In this document: piece by piece, positions 15,382 to 25,021 of the stretch
How the letters are laid out: each line of letters begins with the position of its first letter
Position numbering within the stretch: the first letter of the stretch is position 1
Source of the DNA: CAZGOM01 sp964542875
GTDB taxonomy: Bacteria; Planctomycetota; Phycisphaerae; Phycisphaerales; Phycisphaeraceae
Direction: 5' to 3'
Assembly (NCBI GenBank): GCA_964542875.1
Contig: CAZIWA010000013.1
Span: forward strand, 1-64,000
DNA: 64,000 nt
Made by a program: the position numbers and the translations under genes
Notes under the pieces: model-generated
Told to the model about the DNA's origin: nothing
The model's database searches: none
Seen by the model: only the letters and a program-made list of their open reading frames with translations

Positions 15382-18078
15382 ATGGCGTGGGTTGTGCCGG
15401 TTAGTGGATCGGCGCGGGAAAAGGCGGCCAATTGGGGGCATCACTGGGTGACGGTAATCCGATACATATTGTGGGCGATGCTGGCGATGGTTTTGAGCCT
15501 GCGTTACCGGGTGACGGTGACGGGGCTGGAGAAGGTTCGGGGTTTAAAGAAGACGGTGATTTTTCCGAATCATCCGGGGTTGGTGGATCCGCCGAATATT
15601 TTCAGGGTGCTTTGGCCGGCTTTGAAGCCGCGGCCGATGGTGCTGGCCAGTGAGTTTCACAACCCGGTGCTGTTTTGGATTCCGCTGGTGATGAACGCGG
15701 TGCAGGTGCCGGATACGACGGTGCTTTCGCGTGAGGCCAGGCAGCAGGCGGCGGGGTCTGTGGCGACGGTGATTCAGGGAATCAAAGACGGCGACAACAT
15801 GGTGCTGTGGCCGGCGGGCCGGATCTACCGTGACGGGCATGAGTACCTGGGGGCGACGCGTGCGCTTTCGGAAATCTACAAGGCCGTGCCCGATGCGAAC
15901 GTGGTGATGGTGCGGACGCGGGGCATCTGGGGGAGCCGGTTTACCCATGCGTACACGGGCAGCGCGCCGAGCATGGTGAAGGGGCTGTTTGAGGGGATCG
16001 GGATCGTGCTTTCAAATCTGATTTTCTTTACGCCTCGGCGGGAAATTCAGATGACGGTGGAGTTGCTGGACCGGTCGAAGCTGCCGGTGGAGTCTTCACG
16101 TGAGGAGATCAATGGGTTTTTCGAGGCCTGGTACAACCTGCCGGGTCCGGAGGCGCCCAAGTATGTGCCGTATCACTTTTTGTTTGGCCCCAAGGAGAAG
16201 AAGTATCCGCCTTTGTATGCAGGGGCGGGCGTTGATCTGACGCAGGTGAAGGAAAAGACCAAGGATGAAGTCCTGGACTTGATCGAGCACAAGATCAAAA
16301 GAAAGCTGGAAGGCAAAGAGCGGCAGGGGGACTTTAAGCTCGACGGGCTGGGGCTCGACAGCCTGGACCGGATGGAAATTACGCTGGAGATCGAATCGCA
16401 GTTTGGATTTTCGACGGACGTGGCGCCGCAGACGGTGGGGGATTACTGGGCGATGGCCGGAGGGCTGCTGAGCAAGTCCGCGATCAAGCCGCTGAACCCC
16501 AAGTGGTTCAATGAGCCCACGAGCCGGGGCCGGGTGACGAAGATCGACGGGCAGACGATGCTGGAAGCGCTGATGCGTCGGTGGCGCGAGCACCCCAGGG
16601 ACGTGGTGGCTGCTGACGATGCTTCAGGCGTGGTGGATTACGAACGCTTCATGGTGGGCGTGCAGGTGCTGGGCAACCATATCCGTGACACGGTGAAGGT
16701 GCCGTATGTCGGCGTGATGATGCCTGCTTCGGTGGCAGGGGACATGCTAATGTTCGCCGTACACTGGGCGGGCAAGACGCCGGTGATGATGAACTGGACG
16801 ACGGGCCCGGGGAACCTGGCGCACGCCGCGAAAGTGATGGGCCTGACGCACGTGGTGACGAGCCGGAAGTTCATCGACAGGACGGGCATCGACATTGATG
16901 AGGTGCAGTACCTGTACCTGGAAGAGGCGCGTGAGCGCGTGGGCCGGATGGGTGCGCTGACGACGCTGCTGAAAACGCGCTTCATGCCCAGGAGCACGGT
17001 TGTGCTGGCGCCCAAGCAGGACCCGGAAAAACCGGCTGTGGTGCTGTTCACATCGGGCTCCGAAAAAGCGCCCAAGGCGGTGCCGCTTTCGCACAGAAAC
17101 ATTATTTCGAATATCAACAGTGCGCTATTGGCATATGACGTGGGGCGCGGTGATGCGCTGCTTGGCTTCCTGCCGTCGTTCCACAGCTTCGGCGTGACGG
17201 TGACGGCACTGCTGCCGATCCTGGCGGGGGCGCGGGTGGTGCATCACCCGGACCCGACGGATGCGACGCTGCTGGTGCGGAAGATCAAGATGTACAAACC
17301 GACGATCCTTTGCGGGACGCCGACGTTTGTGGGGTTCATTGCGGCGCGAACGCGGCCGGGGGACCTGGATTCTCTGCGGCTGATGATCGTGGGTGCGGAG
17401 AAGTGCCCCGCGGCGCTTTTTGAAAAGATGAAACAGCTTGCTCCCAAGGCGACCCTGCTGGAGGGGTATGGGATTACCGAGTGCGCACCGCTGGTGGCGG
17501 GCAACCGGGTGGAGGACAACCATCCGGGAACGATCGGCAAGGCGCTGCCGGGGATCAAAGTGATCACGGTGGACCCGGATACGTTTGCGCCGCTGCCGAT
17601 TGGACAGATGGGGATGCTGCTGGTGAACGGACCCAACGTGTTTTCGGGCTACCTGGGGTTTGACGGGCCTTCGCCGTTTAGGGAAGTGGATGGGAATCGG
17701 TACTATGTGACGGGCGACCTGGCGACGATTTCGCCCGACGGGGTGATCACGTTCACCGGCCGGCTTAAGCGGTTTTTGAAGGCGGGCGGTGAGATGATTT
17801 CACTGCCGTCGATGGAAGAACCGTTTGCGGTGAAGTTCCCCATGACCGCGGACGGCCCGCAGGTGGCGGTGGAGGGCGTGGAGAATGAACAGGGCAAGAC
17901 GATTGTGCTGTTCACCACGCAGGAGATCACGCTTCGGGAGGCCAACACGCTTTTGCAGACCGCGGGCATGCGCGGGGTGATCCGGCTCGACGAAGTGCGC
18001 AAGGTGGAGAAGATTCCCGTGCTAGGGACGGGGAAGACGGACTACAAGGTTTTGAAGGCGATGATCGGGGCCAAGTGA
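15382..18078 (+). CDS. Fused acyltransferase - acyl carrier protein - AMP-dependent acyl ligase
   Basis: 898 residues with three domains. Residues about 20-260 are a PlsC/LPLAT acyltransferase: IFPNHPGLVDPP gives the HX4D motif (His64, Asp69), and the later block is WPAGRIYRDG. Residues about 295-370 are an acyl carrier domain: GLGLDSLDRMEI with Ser327 as the likely phosphopantetheine site. Residues about 400-898 are an ANL ligase: VLFTSGSEKAPKAVPLSHRN (from residue 554), GYGITECAP, and a C-terminal YYVTGDLA...GRLKRF. It resembles the 2-acyl-GPE acyltransferase/acyl-ACP synthetase Aas but carries its own ACP between the parts, suggesting in-cis activation and transfer of fatty acids to phospholipids. 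ATG 15382 follows GGGGAGG by 13 bp. Confidence 0.9.
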   Translation: MAWVVPVSGSAREKAANWGHHWVTVIRYILWAMLAMVLSLRYRVTVTGLEKVRGLKKTVIFPNHPGLVDPPNIFRVLWPALKPRPMVLASEFHNPVLFWIPLVMNAVQVPDTTVLSREARQQAAGSVATVIQGIKDGDNMVLWPAGRIYRDGHEYLGATRALSEIYKAVPDANVVMVRTRGIWGSRFTHAYTGSAPSMVKGLFEGIGIVLSNLIFFTPRREIQMTVELLDRSKLPVESSREEINGFFEAWYNLPGPEAPKYVPYHFLFGPKEKKYPPLYAGAGVDLTQVKEKTKDEVLDLIEHKIKRKLEGKERQGDFKLDGLGLDSLDRMEITLEIESQFGFSTDVAPQTVGDYWAMAGGLLSKSAIKPLNPKWFNEPTSRGRVTKIDGQTMLEALMRRWREHPRDVVAADDASGVVDYERFMVGVQVLGNHIRDTVKVPYVGVMMPASVAGDMLMFAVHWAGKTPVMMNWTTGPGNLAHAAKVMGLTHVVTSRKFIDRTGIDIDEVQYLYLEEARERVGRMGALTTLLKTRFMPRSTVVLAPKQDPEKPAVVLFTSGSEKAPKAVPLSHRNIISNINSALLAYDVGRGDALLGFLPSFHSFGVTVTALLPILAGARVVHHPDPTDATLLVRKIKMYKPTILCGTPTFVGFIAARTRPGDLDSLRLMIVGAEKCPAALFEKMKQLAPKATLLEGYGITECAPLVAGNRVEDNHPGTIGKALPGIKVITVDPDTFAPLPIGQMGMLLVNGPNVFSGYLGFDGPSPFREVDGNRYYVTGDLATISPDGVITFTGRLKRFLKAGGEMISLPSMEEPFAVKFPMTADGPQVAVEGVENEQGKTIVLFTTQEITLREANTLLQTAGMRGVIRLDEVRKVEKIPVLGTGKTDYKVLKAMIGAK

Positions 18079-18134
18079 GCACAGGGCGAAGAGTCATTGG
18101 GAAAAGAGAGCAAAGGAACCTGATAACGAACATC

Positions 18135-20450
18135 ATGCATACCAGAAACAAAACATCCTACGGTCGAGTTGTATGGGCTTTGGCGGTTTTGTCGCTGCCT
18201 GCGGCATGGGTGGGGCCGGCGCGGGGGCAAGAAGCGCCGTCGCGGCCTGCCAAAGTGGACTCGGTGGATGTCTCACGACTGGAATCCCAGCCGGTGACGT
18301 CTTCGGAGATCAGCTTCTGGATGAAGAAGTACGCCAAGACGGTGACGGAGGAAAACGAGCGGCCGCTGATCCCCACGGAAGGGCCGGAGCTTGCGTATGA
18401 GAAGGCCAAGCGGCTGATGAAGTCCGTGGGGGTGCAGTTTCTGGAAGCGGGGAGCAAATCCAACGAGATGGATCAGGCGCAGGGCGTGTACGCCATGACG
18501 ATCCTCAACAACATGGACATGATGCAGCAGCGCATGCGCCGTGTGATCGAAGACATGGCCAGCAATGATCCGCAGCGGGTGCAGGGGGCGATTCTGGGCC
18601 GGGAGGCATTGGACCATCTGGCGGCGCTGGACGGGAAGCTGGGCAACAATCCGCTTTTGACGACACCCGGCGACATCGACCAGCACGTGGTGCGGTTTCT
18701 TTCAGACCTCTACACGCTGAGCAATCGCCGGATGGAGCGGTCGGCCGGCAACACCTGGGTGGACCCGGTGTTCATCTGCTGGGACGGCGCGGACACCAAG
18801 ATGGGGCCGGTGCTGGACTATTATCAGTTTTTGAGGTCGCTGGAAAACCGGTCCAACGATAATTTCCTGGACCGGATCAACCGGTTGACGGAGCGGTCGG
18901 GGCAGATCAAAAAATTCGTCGCAGCCCGTGGCGCGCTGACGCAGCTTCTGGCCGGGATGCAGCCAGCGGCGATCGTGCCCAAGTTCCGGGCACGGCTGGA
19001 TCAGGTTCTGACGGACATGGAACGACTGATGGAGTTCATGGAAACCTTCGAGAAGACCACGTGGATCAATCCCGGCGTGTCGACGATGATCGAAGGCGAG
19101 ACGGAAAAAATGATGGCGCTGTACAGCCAGCCGAGGGATCGGTCGGCGGCGACGCCGTGGATGGCGGATTTGTTTTCGCTGCGGCCGGGGATCGAGGCGA
19201 TCAACGAATATCGCGGCAAAGGCCGGCTGGATACGACGAGCATGGAAGCGGTGATCACCGCGGCGGCGGGATTGAGCTATGTATCACAGCCGAAGGTAAG
19301 CCGGGCCCGGGTGATGACGTGGTTCAACCAGCTCGCGGGGATGCTCTATGAGCGCGTGCAGCTTTTGAAGACCGAGACGGCCCCCGACTACAAGGCGATG
19401 GTGGGTCGGGCGGACAATGCATTCATCCAGCATGTGCAGAGCCAGATGCTGCTGCTTTGCCGTAGCGCGGCCTCACGGCCGGCCTCGGTGGAAGAGCCGC
19501 AGGCGATGGTGCAGCTCAACGTGCTGCGGCAGAAGCTTTTGGAACTGCGGTATGTGAAGCAGGTGCCGGCGTGGATCCAGGCCGGGGAAGCGGCGAAGGT
19601 GCAGCCGGCGTTTGCGTTTGCGCGCCGGTTTAAAGCGGCTGCGGAAGCACTGGGCGCTGTGGACCGCAAAAACGTGACCGATGCCTTTGACGACCTGAAC
19701 CAGTTCAACCTGCAATACACGCGTTACAAGGAACTGCCCGGTGAAGCCCGGCTGCGCGACGAAGTGGCCAAACAGGGCAAATCCAACAATCCAAGCGTGG
19801 GCGACCGGGGCCGGGCGCTGCTGATGCTGATCGACGATACGCGTGCGCAGTGGCTGGCCAACTGGGCCCGGGATTTACGCCCGCGCACAGCGGGGCGGCG
19901 GATGATCCGGCTGGCGCTTTTGATGAGATACATCGCGGCGCTGGAAAGTCTGCGCAATTGGCGGCACTCGGTGGACGCGGTGAACGTGTGGCCCGCATTC
20001 GAAGTGGATGTCAAGCGTGTGGAAGACCCGATCAAACACGCGCTGGATGCGCTTACGGGCGCGGTTATTCGCGTGACGGACAACCCGGAAAACCTGGCCG
20101 ACACGGAACTGCTGTCTTACGACAAGGTTCCTTGGAGCCTGGTGGTGTTTGCGGAGCTTGGCAGGCAGTTTCGCAATACCCAGGGGGACCGGAACTGGGA
20201 CAGCGAATGGTTTTGCTCGGAGCTTTTCTATCAGCCTCGCGAGACGAGCTGGGTGGGGGACAAGCGCGAGCAACTGGCGAGGCTTTCCAACGCGATCAAC
20301 GCGGGAGCGTGGCGTGCGTTTGTGTTCGGTACGGCGACGCTGAACCCGGCGAAGATGGAAGGGAACCCCGAGGCGCAGTTTTTGCGCGAGACGGACCTGG
20401 CCTCCGAGCGCGTGCTGAGCCAGGATGAGTTTTTGAACCTGGCGCAGTGA
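18135..20450 (+). CDS. Large hypothetical secreted protein
   Basis: 771 residues beginning MHTRNKTSYGRVVWALAVLSLPAAWVGPARGQ: a signal peptide with an Ala-Arg-Gly/Gln cleavage region, after which no further membrane segments are seen. The body is mostly helical, rich in Met/Arg/Gln/Glu (QQRMRRVIEDMAS, TERSGQIKKFVAARGALTQLLAG), with several Trp; no catalytic motif is recognised. The signal peptide argues for ATG 18135 over the GTG at 18075 that overlaps the previous stop. Spacing of 57 bp to the ligase fusion and the same strand suggest one transcript; a role in envelope lipid handling would be speculation. Confidence 0.75.
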   Translation: MHTRNKTSYGRVVWALAVLSLPAAWVGPARGQEAPSRPAKVDSVDVSRLESQPVTSSEISFWMKKYAKTVTEENERPLIPTEGPELAYEKAKRLMKSVGVQFLEAGSKSNEMDQAQGVYAMTILNNMDMMQQRMRRVIEDMASNDPQRVQGAILGREALDHLAALDGKLGNNPLLTTPGDIDQHVVRFLSDLYTLSNRRMERSAGNTWVDPVFICWDGADTKMGPVLDYYQFLRSLENRSNDNFLDRINRLTERSGQIKKFVAARGALTQLLAGMQPAAIVPKFRARLDQVLTDMERLMEFMETFEKTTWINPGVSTMIEGETEKMMALYSQPRDRSAATPWMADLFSLRPGIEAINEYRGKGRLDTTSMEAVITAAAGLSYVSQPKVSRARVMTWFNQLAGMLYERVQLLKTETAPDYKAMVGRADNAFIQHVQSQMLLLCRSAASRPASVEEPQAMVQLNVLRQKLLELRYVKQVPAWIQAGEAAKVQPAFAFARRFKAAAEALGAVDRKNVTDAFDDLNQFNLQYTRYKELPGEARLRDEVAKQGKSNNPSVGDRGRALLMLIDDTRAQWLANWARDLRPRTAGRRMIRLALLMRYIAALESLRNWRHSVDAVNVWPAFEVDVKRVEDPIKHALDALTGAVIRVTDNPENLADTELLSYDKVPWSLVVFAELGRQFRNTQGDRNWDSEWFCSELFYQPRETSWVGDKREQLARLSNAINAGAWRAFVFGTATLNPAKMEGNPEAQFLRETDLASERVLSQDEFLNLAQ

Positions 20451-20466
20451 TTGGGGAAGGGGCTGG

Positions 20467-20490
20467 AGTTCGGGGTCTGGGGTCCAGGAA
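20467..20490. repeat. Degenerate word-like repeat (GGGGTCTGGGGTCC)
   Basis: Short GGGTCT-word run just after the large secreted protein gene, as at 12953. Confidence 0.45.
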
Positions 20491-20597
20491 AGAGGAAGAG
20501 GCTTGCCTGTGATTTCGCAGAATCAATGGGTACCCGGCTTGCTATGGTGGGCCTCGAAGACTCGGCGCCACCCTACGAAGAGAGTTTCAGACAGAAC

Positions 20598-21869
20598 CTA
20601 GAACGGATCGGCTGTAAGCGTGAGATCCGGCCTCATGGGAGAGGTGGAAAGAGCGGACGCGTCGGTTTCCAGTTCGGGGATGCGGCTGAAGGCGATGCGC
20701 ACGACGTCATTTTTCTCCGCGCCGTGCATGCCGGCGAAGAAGATTTTGTTTTTGCCGAATTTTTCGTTGACGGTGTCCATTGCCTTGGCGAGCTTGCCGA
20801 GGTTCTGGCTTTTTTGAAACAGGGGCAGGGTAGCGCTGGCGGCGGGCTCCAGGCCTGAGAGGACGACGCCGACTTTCAGCGGTGTGCCGGGCCAGCGCGC
20901 GGTCCAGAGGTCTTTGAAGGCGCGGATCATGGAGAGGGTGTCACGGCTGCCATCGAGCTTGACGTATTGGCTGAAGTGGCGGCCGTCGATGTAGGAGATT
21001 TCACAACTGAGGTTTTCGGCGTAGTAGTTCATGCTGCGCAGGCGCGTGGCTGCCTTGTGGAGCATGCAGGTGATGACGCTGTGGGCGTGGTCCCAATCGC
21101 GCATCTCAGGGGGAAGGACATGGGAGTGGCCGACGGAGCTTTTTTTCGTGGGGCGCGGGAGGAGGTCGTCGCCGCGAAGCCAGTGCCACCACTGCTTGCC
21201 CATGAGCGGGCTTTCCCAGGCGCGGGCGAGCTGGGCCTCCGAAGCGGCACAGAGGGCTTCGACGGTGGAGATGCCTTTGAGGAGCAGGCGGTTTTCCATC
21301 TTGCGGCCGATACCGGGGAAGTCGGTGATTTTCAGGTGGTAAAGCCGCTGGGGGAGTTCGTGGGCATGAATGACGGTGAGACCGTCGGGCTTTTGCATGT
21401 CGCTGGCGACCTTGGCGAGCATGTGGTTTGGCGCGATGCCAATGGATGCGGTGAGGTATGGGCCGACATGGATTTTGATGGCGTCTTTGACCTGCAGGGC
21501 GATGGCGCGGGCAGCGGGTTCGGTGCGATCGCGGCCCATGAGATTACAGCGCATCTCGTCGATGGACATGACGTCGGAAACGTGGATGCGGGACTCGATG
21601 GCGTCGATGATTTTTTTGTGCATTTGAATGTATTTTTCATGCCGACCTGCGATGAACTCCATTTGCGGGCAGAGGATGCGAGCGTCGGAGACGCGGGTGC
21701 CGGTTTTAACGCCGAACTTTTTGCCTTCGTGGCTGACGGCGATGCAACTGGTGGATTCCGCCATGACGGCGACCACGGCGATGGGTCTGTTGCGCAACTC
21801 GGGGCGGAGTTGCTGCTCAACACTTGCGAAGTAGGAGTTCATGTCGATGACGAGGTAGCCAAGGGCCAT
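20598..21869 (-). CDS. Y-family DNA polymerase (DinB/UmuC-like)
   Basis: 423 residues. Catalytic carboxylates are Asp9 (VIDMNSYFASVEQ) and Asp104-Glu105 (MSIDEMRCNL). DFPGIGRKMENRLLLKGIST is the helix-hairpin-helix of the thumb. The little-finger region follows (VGHSHVLPPEMRDWDHAHSV). The family synthesises DNA across lesions. SHEGKKFGVKTGTRVSDAR has the Y-family finger layout. Unlike ImuB it keeps the active-site acids, so it should be a working polymerase. ATG 21869 is preferred to the in-frame ATG at 21875 because AAAGAGA is well spaced from it. No imuA or dnaE2 neighbour, no obvious LexA box upstream. Confidence 0.92.
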   Translation of the reverse strand: MALGYLVIDMNSYFASVEQQLRPELRNRPIAVVAVMAESTSCIAVSHEGKKFGVKTGTRVSDARILCPQMEFIAGRHEKYIQMHKKIIDAIESRIHVSDVMSIDEMRCNLMGRDRTEPAARAIALQVKDAIKIHVGPYLTASIGIAPNHMLAKVASDMQKPDGLTVIHAHELPQRLYHLKITDFPGIGRKMENRLLLKGISTVEALCAASEAQLARAWESPLMGKQWWHWLRGDDLLPRPTKKSSVGHSHVLPPEMRDWDHAHSVITCMLHKAATRLRSMNYYAENLSCEISYIDGRHFSQYVKLDGSRDTLSMIRAFKDLWTARWPGTPLKVGVVLSGLEPAASATLPLFQKSQNLGKLAKAMDTVNEKFGKNKIFFAGMHGAEKNDVVRIAFSRIPELETDASALSTSPMRPDLTLTADPF

Positions 21870-22088
21870 GTGCATTCTCTTTTAAGGGAGTGTGGCTGCG
21901 TCGTCCGTGACGGGTATTCGTTAGGGTATTGGTTGGGTGGGTTTATGTCAAGGAATTTGTAAGGAACGGAGGCGGCAAAGGTCCGGAAAAACCCGATGGG
22001 GTGATGTGGTTTTGTTTTTTAGCATGCTTGGATTCGGACGCCAGTGGTTTTGGCGTCGTGCGGTTTCACAGTCCTATGGAGTATGGGG

Positions 22089-23417
22089 ATGAATCGCGTG
22101 AAACGATTGGCGAGCGTGGGGATGGCGGGGTTGATCATGGCGGTGATGGGGAGCGGAGTGCTGATTGGGCAGACCGCCAGAGAACCGCAGGACGAGGAAG
22201 TGCGCAAGGGGCGTGCGGCGCTGGGGGATTGGTCGACGGACGCGCCGGGGGTGCGGCGGTTGATCACGCCGGCTGATTTACCGAAACCCAATGAGACGCC
22301 TTCGGCGAACAATCCACCTAAGGTGGTGAAACGGCCGGAAGGGGCGTGGCCTAAAGCGCCTGCGGGTTTTGAGGTGGACCTGTTTGCGGACGGACTTAAG
22401 AACCCGAGGAAGATCATTACTGCACCCAACGGTGATCTGTTTGTGGTGGAGAGCGATCCGGGACGCGTGAAAGTGCTTCGGCAAAACGAAGCAGGCGCTT
22501 TGGTCAAGACGGAAGTGTATGCCAAGGGGTTGGATCGGCCGTTTGGCATGGCGTTTTATCCGGTGGGAGATGACCCCAAGTACCTGTACGTGGCGAACAC
22601 CGATTCAGTGGTGCGATATCCCTACAAGAAGGGTGATCTGCAAGCCTTGGGCCCCGCGGAAGTGGTGGTGGCCAGCCTGCCCGGAGGTGGGCAGCTAAAA
22701 GGCGGCGGGCACTGGACGCGGGACATCGTGTTTTCCCCGGATGGAAAGAAGATGTATGTATCGGTGGGGTCCCGATCAAACGTGAACGATGACAAGAATG
22801 AGGAAGGGCGCGCGTGCGTGCATGAGTACAACCCGGATGGAACGGGTTTTCGGATTTACGCATCGGGCCTTCGCAATGCCGTGGGCCTGGCCGTGCAACC
22901 GGAAACGGGGACGATCTGGGCGTCGGTGAATGAGCGTGATTCGCTGGGCGACAACCTGGTGCCCGACTACATCACATCCCTGAAAGACGGCGGATTTTAC
23001 GGGTGGCCGTGGTTTTACATCGGAAATAATCCAGACCCAAGGCACGCCGGAAAGCGCCCGGAGATGGGGCCCAAAACCATCGTGCCCGATGTGCTGCTGA
23101 CCTCCCATTCGGCTTCACTCTGCATGACGTTTTACACAGGCACGCAGTTTCCTGAGAAGTATCGAGGGCTGGCGTTCGCGGCGGAGCATGGGTCGTGGAA
23201 CAGGAGCAATCGGATGGGCTCCAAGCTGATTTACATTCCCATGAAGGACGGGAAAGCGACTGGCGAGTATGTCGATTTCCTGACCGGGTTCGCGTCAAAC
23301 AGCAGCGAGGTGTGGGGCCGGCTGGTGGGGGTGACGGTGGACAAGGAGGGGGCGATAGTGACCGTGGACGATGGGGGGGATTGCATCTGGCGGGTGAGGT
23401 ATGTCGGGAGGAAATAG
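22089..23417 (+). CDS. Secreted PQQ-type sugar (sorbosone/glucose) dehydrogenase-like protein
   Basis: 442 residues from ATG 22089, selected because GGAG (22078-22081) sits 7 bp before it and it begins a signal peptide (MNRVKRLASVGMAGLIMAVMGSG...). The rest is a six-bladed beta-propeller of the GSDH type: APAGFEVDLFADGLKNPRKI, NGDLFVVESDPGRVKVL, YASGLRNAVGLAVQPETG, FAAEHGSWNRSNR and DDGGDCIWRVRY. Known family members oxidise aldoses with PQQ in the periplasm; sugar specificity and cofactor use are not proven here. It converges with the FAD-oxidase gene with only 6 bp between stops. Confidence 0.88.
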   Translation: MNRVKRLASVGMAGLIMAVMGSGVLIGQTAREPQDEEVRKGRAALGDWSTDAPGVRRLITPADLPKPNETPSANNPPKVVKRPEGAWPKAPAGFEVDLFADGLKNPRKIITAPNGDLFVVESDPGRVKVLRQNEAGALVKTEVYAKGLDRPFGMAFYPVGDDPKYLYVANTDSVVRYPYKKGDLQALGPAEVVVASLPGGGQLKGGGHWTRDIVFSPDGKKMYVSVGSRSNVNDDKNEEGRACVHEYNPDGTGFRIYASGLRNAVGLAVQPETGTIWASVNERDSLGDNLVPDYITSLKDGGFYGWPWFYIGNNPDPRHAGKRPEMGPKTIVPDVLLTSHSASLCMTFYTGTQFPEKYRGLAFAAEHGSWNRSNRMGSKLIYIPMKDGKATGEYVDFLTGFASNSSEVWGRLVGVTVDKEGAIVTVDDGGDCIWRVRYVGRK

Positions 23418-23423
23418 GGAATG

Positions 23424-24956
23424 TTATTTGGCTTTGCCGTAGTCGAGGTACCACTGGTTTTGAAAGATTTCGTCGGGGTCGTATTTGCGTTTGAGTTCGA
23501 AGAACCGCTGAGCCTGAGGATAGGCGCGGTGGAATTGTTCAGCGGTGGCATGAGCGCGATAGGGTAGATAGTACCGCCCGCCGCAGGCCAGAGCAGCGTC
23601 GATGAGGTCGCGCGTCACGGTTGCGGTGCGTGCGTCGGCTTCGGGTGTGCGTTCCTGGTTGAAGAGCAGGACGAAGGCAAACATGTCCTGATCGGCATAG
23701 CGCAGGAAGGAATCCGAATCTGCATGGAGATTGCGGATGGTGACGTTCAGAAGGTCTGGGCCGCGGTTTGGAATGAGGGTGCGCATGCATTCAACGAATT
23801 GATTGACGCTGGCTTCGGGGATGAAGTATTCCTGAAGGATGTCGGTGCGGTCGTTGTTGTGCTCGGCGTAGGAATCAACGCTTTCATTAATGAGGAGGTT
23901 TCGAGAGACGAGAGGAGATGCCATTTGTTCGCCAAGCAGGGTTTCGGCTCGCCAGCGGAGGGCCTTGCCTTCGTCGCTGCCAATCTGGGCGCGATAGACC
24001 TCGCGGCGGAAAGTGGGCATGGGCAAGATTTGGAGTTTAGGGATTTCTTCAGGCTTGCAGGGCGAACTGCGAAATATGGTGAAGATGGATTTTTGAAGGA
24101 AGGTTTTGTCGCCAGGGACGACGCACATGCGCCCGAAAACCATGCCGACTGGATTGGTTTTGTTGATCGGCAGGTTTGGGTCCATGGCGTGGTGGTAATG
24201 GGTGACGTACTGGCGTGTGTCGATGATGCGGATATCAGGCTGATAGCGTTGATTTGGGACGACACGGAGATCCACATCAAGGATGACGCCAAAGAGGCCG
24301 TAGCCGCCCAGGACGAGGGAGAAGAGTTCGGTGTTTTCGACTCTACTGCAGAGAACGATTTGGCCATCGGCTTTCATGAGTCGGAAGGATTCCACGGTGG
24401 CGGCGATGGGGATGTCAGGCTCCCAGCCGTGGCAGTTGACGCTGAGGGAGCCGCCTACGGTGAAGTCGTTGAAGGATTGCATGACCCAGACCGATGCGCC
24501 TTTGGAATCCAGGTAGGGGATGACTTTCGACCAGCGCGCGCCGGCTCCGACGTGGAGGATTTTCTTGTCGGGTGATAGCTCCATGCGATTAAAGGAGAGC
24601 ATGTCGAGCATGATGCCGTCGGGGTAGATGGTGTGGCCGCCCATGGAGTGGCGTGCGCCTGCGATGGAGATGCGCAGGTGATCCTGTCGAGCCCGCTGAA
24701 GGAGATCACGGAGTTGCTGCTCAGCCGCGATGGGGTCTGCGGGAAGAGGAATGACTTGTGCGACGCGCGTGGCATTTAGGCGACTGGCATCATCAACATG
24801 ACTTTTGGCAAGGTTGTGGGTGGCCGGGTTGTCATTGAGCCAGGCACGCGCGATGCGCCATGTGGAGGGCCCGACAAACCAAAGCACCAGCAGCCCTGCG
24901 ATGGCGATGAGCAGCAAGACGATCCGCATCCAGGGACGGAGGACGATTTTGCGCAT
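23424..24956 (-). CDS. FAD-binding oxidase with an N-terminal membrane anchor
   Basis: 510 residues. An N-terminal hydrophobic anchor (MRIVLLLIAIAGLLVLWFVG, about residues 10-30) precedes an FAD-binding (PCMH-type) domain: ISIAGARHSMGGHTIYPDG, a VGAGARWSKVIPYL strand and FTVGGSLSVNCHGWE (about 190-205), the usual FAD-contacting stretch of GlcD/aldonolactone oxidase-like enzymes. The C-terminal part ends YDPDEIFQNQWYLDYGKAK, like D-arabinono-1,4-lactone oxidase or alditol-oxidase relatives. It probably oxidises a sugar-derived alcohol or lactone in the periplasm, inferred. It sits 65 bp downstream of the sialidase-like gene on the same strand. Confidence 0.86.
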   Translation of the reverse strand: MRKIVLRPWMRIVLLLIAIAGLLVLWFVGPSTWRIARAWLNDNPATHNLAKSHVDDASRLNATRVAQVIPLPADPIAAEQQLRDLLQRARQDHLRISIAGARHSMGGHTIYPDGIMLDMLSFNRMELSPDKKILHVGAGARWSKVIPYLDSKGASVWVMQSFNDFTVGGSLSVNCHGWEPDIPIAATVESFRLMKADGQIVLCSRVENTELFSLVLGGYGLFGVILDVDLRVVPNQRYQPDIRIIDTRQYVTHYHHAMDPNLPINKTNPVGMVFGRMCVVPGDKTFLQKSIFTIFRSSPCKPEEIPKLQILPMPTFRREVYRAQIGSDEGKALRWRAETLLGEQMASPLVSRNLLINESVDSYAEHNNDRTDILQEYFIPEASVNQFVECMRTLIPNRGPDLLNVTIRNLHADSDSFLRYADQDMFAFVLLFNQERTPEADARTATVTRDLIDAALACGGRYYLPYRAHATAEQFHRAYPQAQRFFELKRKYDPDEIFQNQWYLDYGKAK

Positions 24957-25021
24957 GATGAAGGATGCTCCGGAATGGTCGGTGCATCATACTTCATAGG
25001 TTGTGAAGGCCGCCTCGTTTT

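Noticed and set aside
21870..21960. LexA-type SOS box ahead of the Y-family polymerase
   Set aside because: No CTGT-N8-ACAG or GAAC-N4-GTTC pattern could be found.
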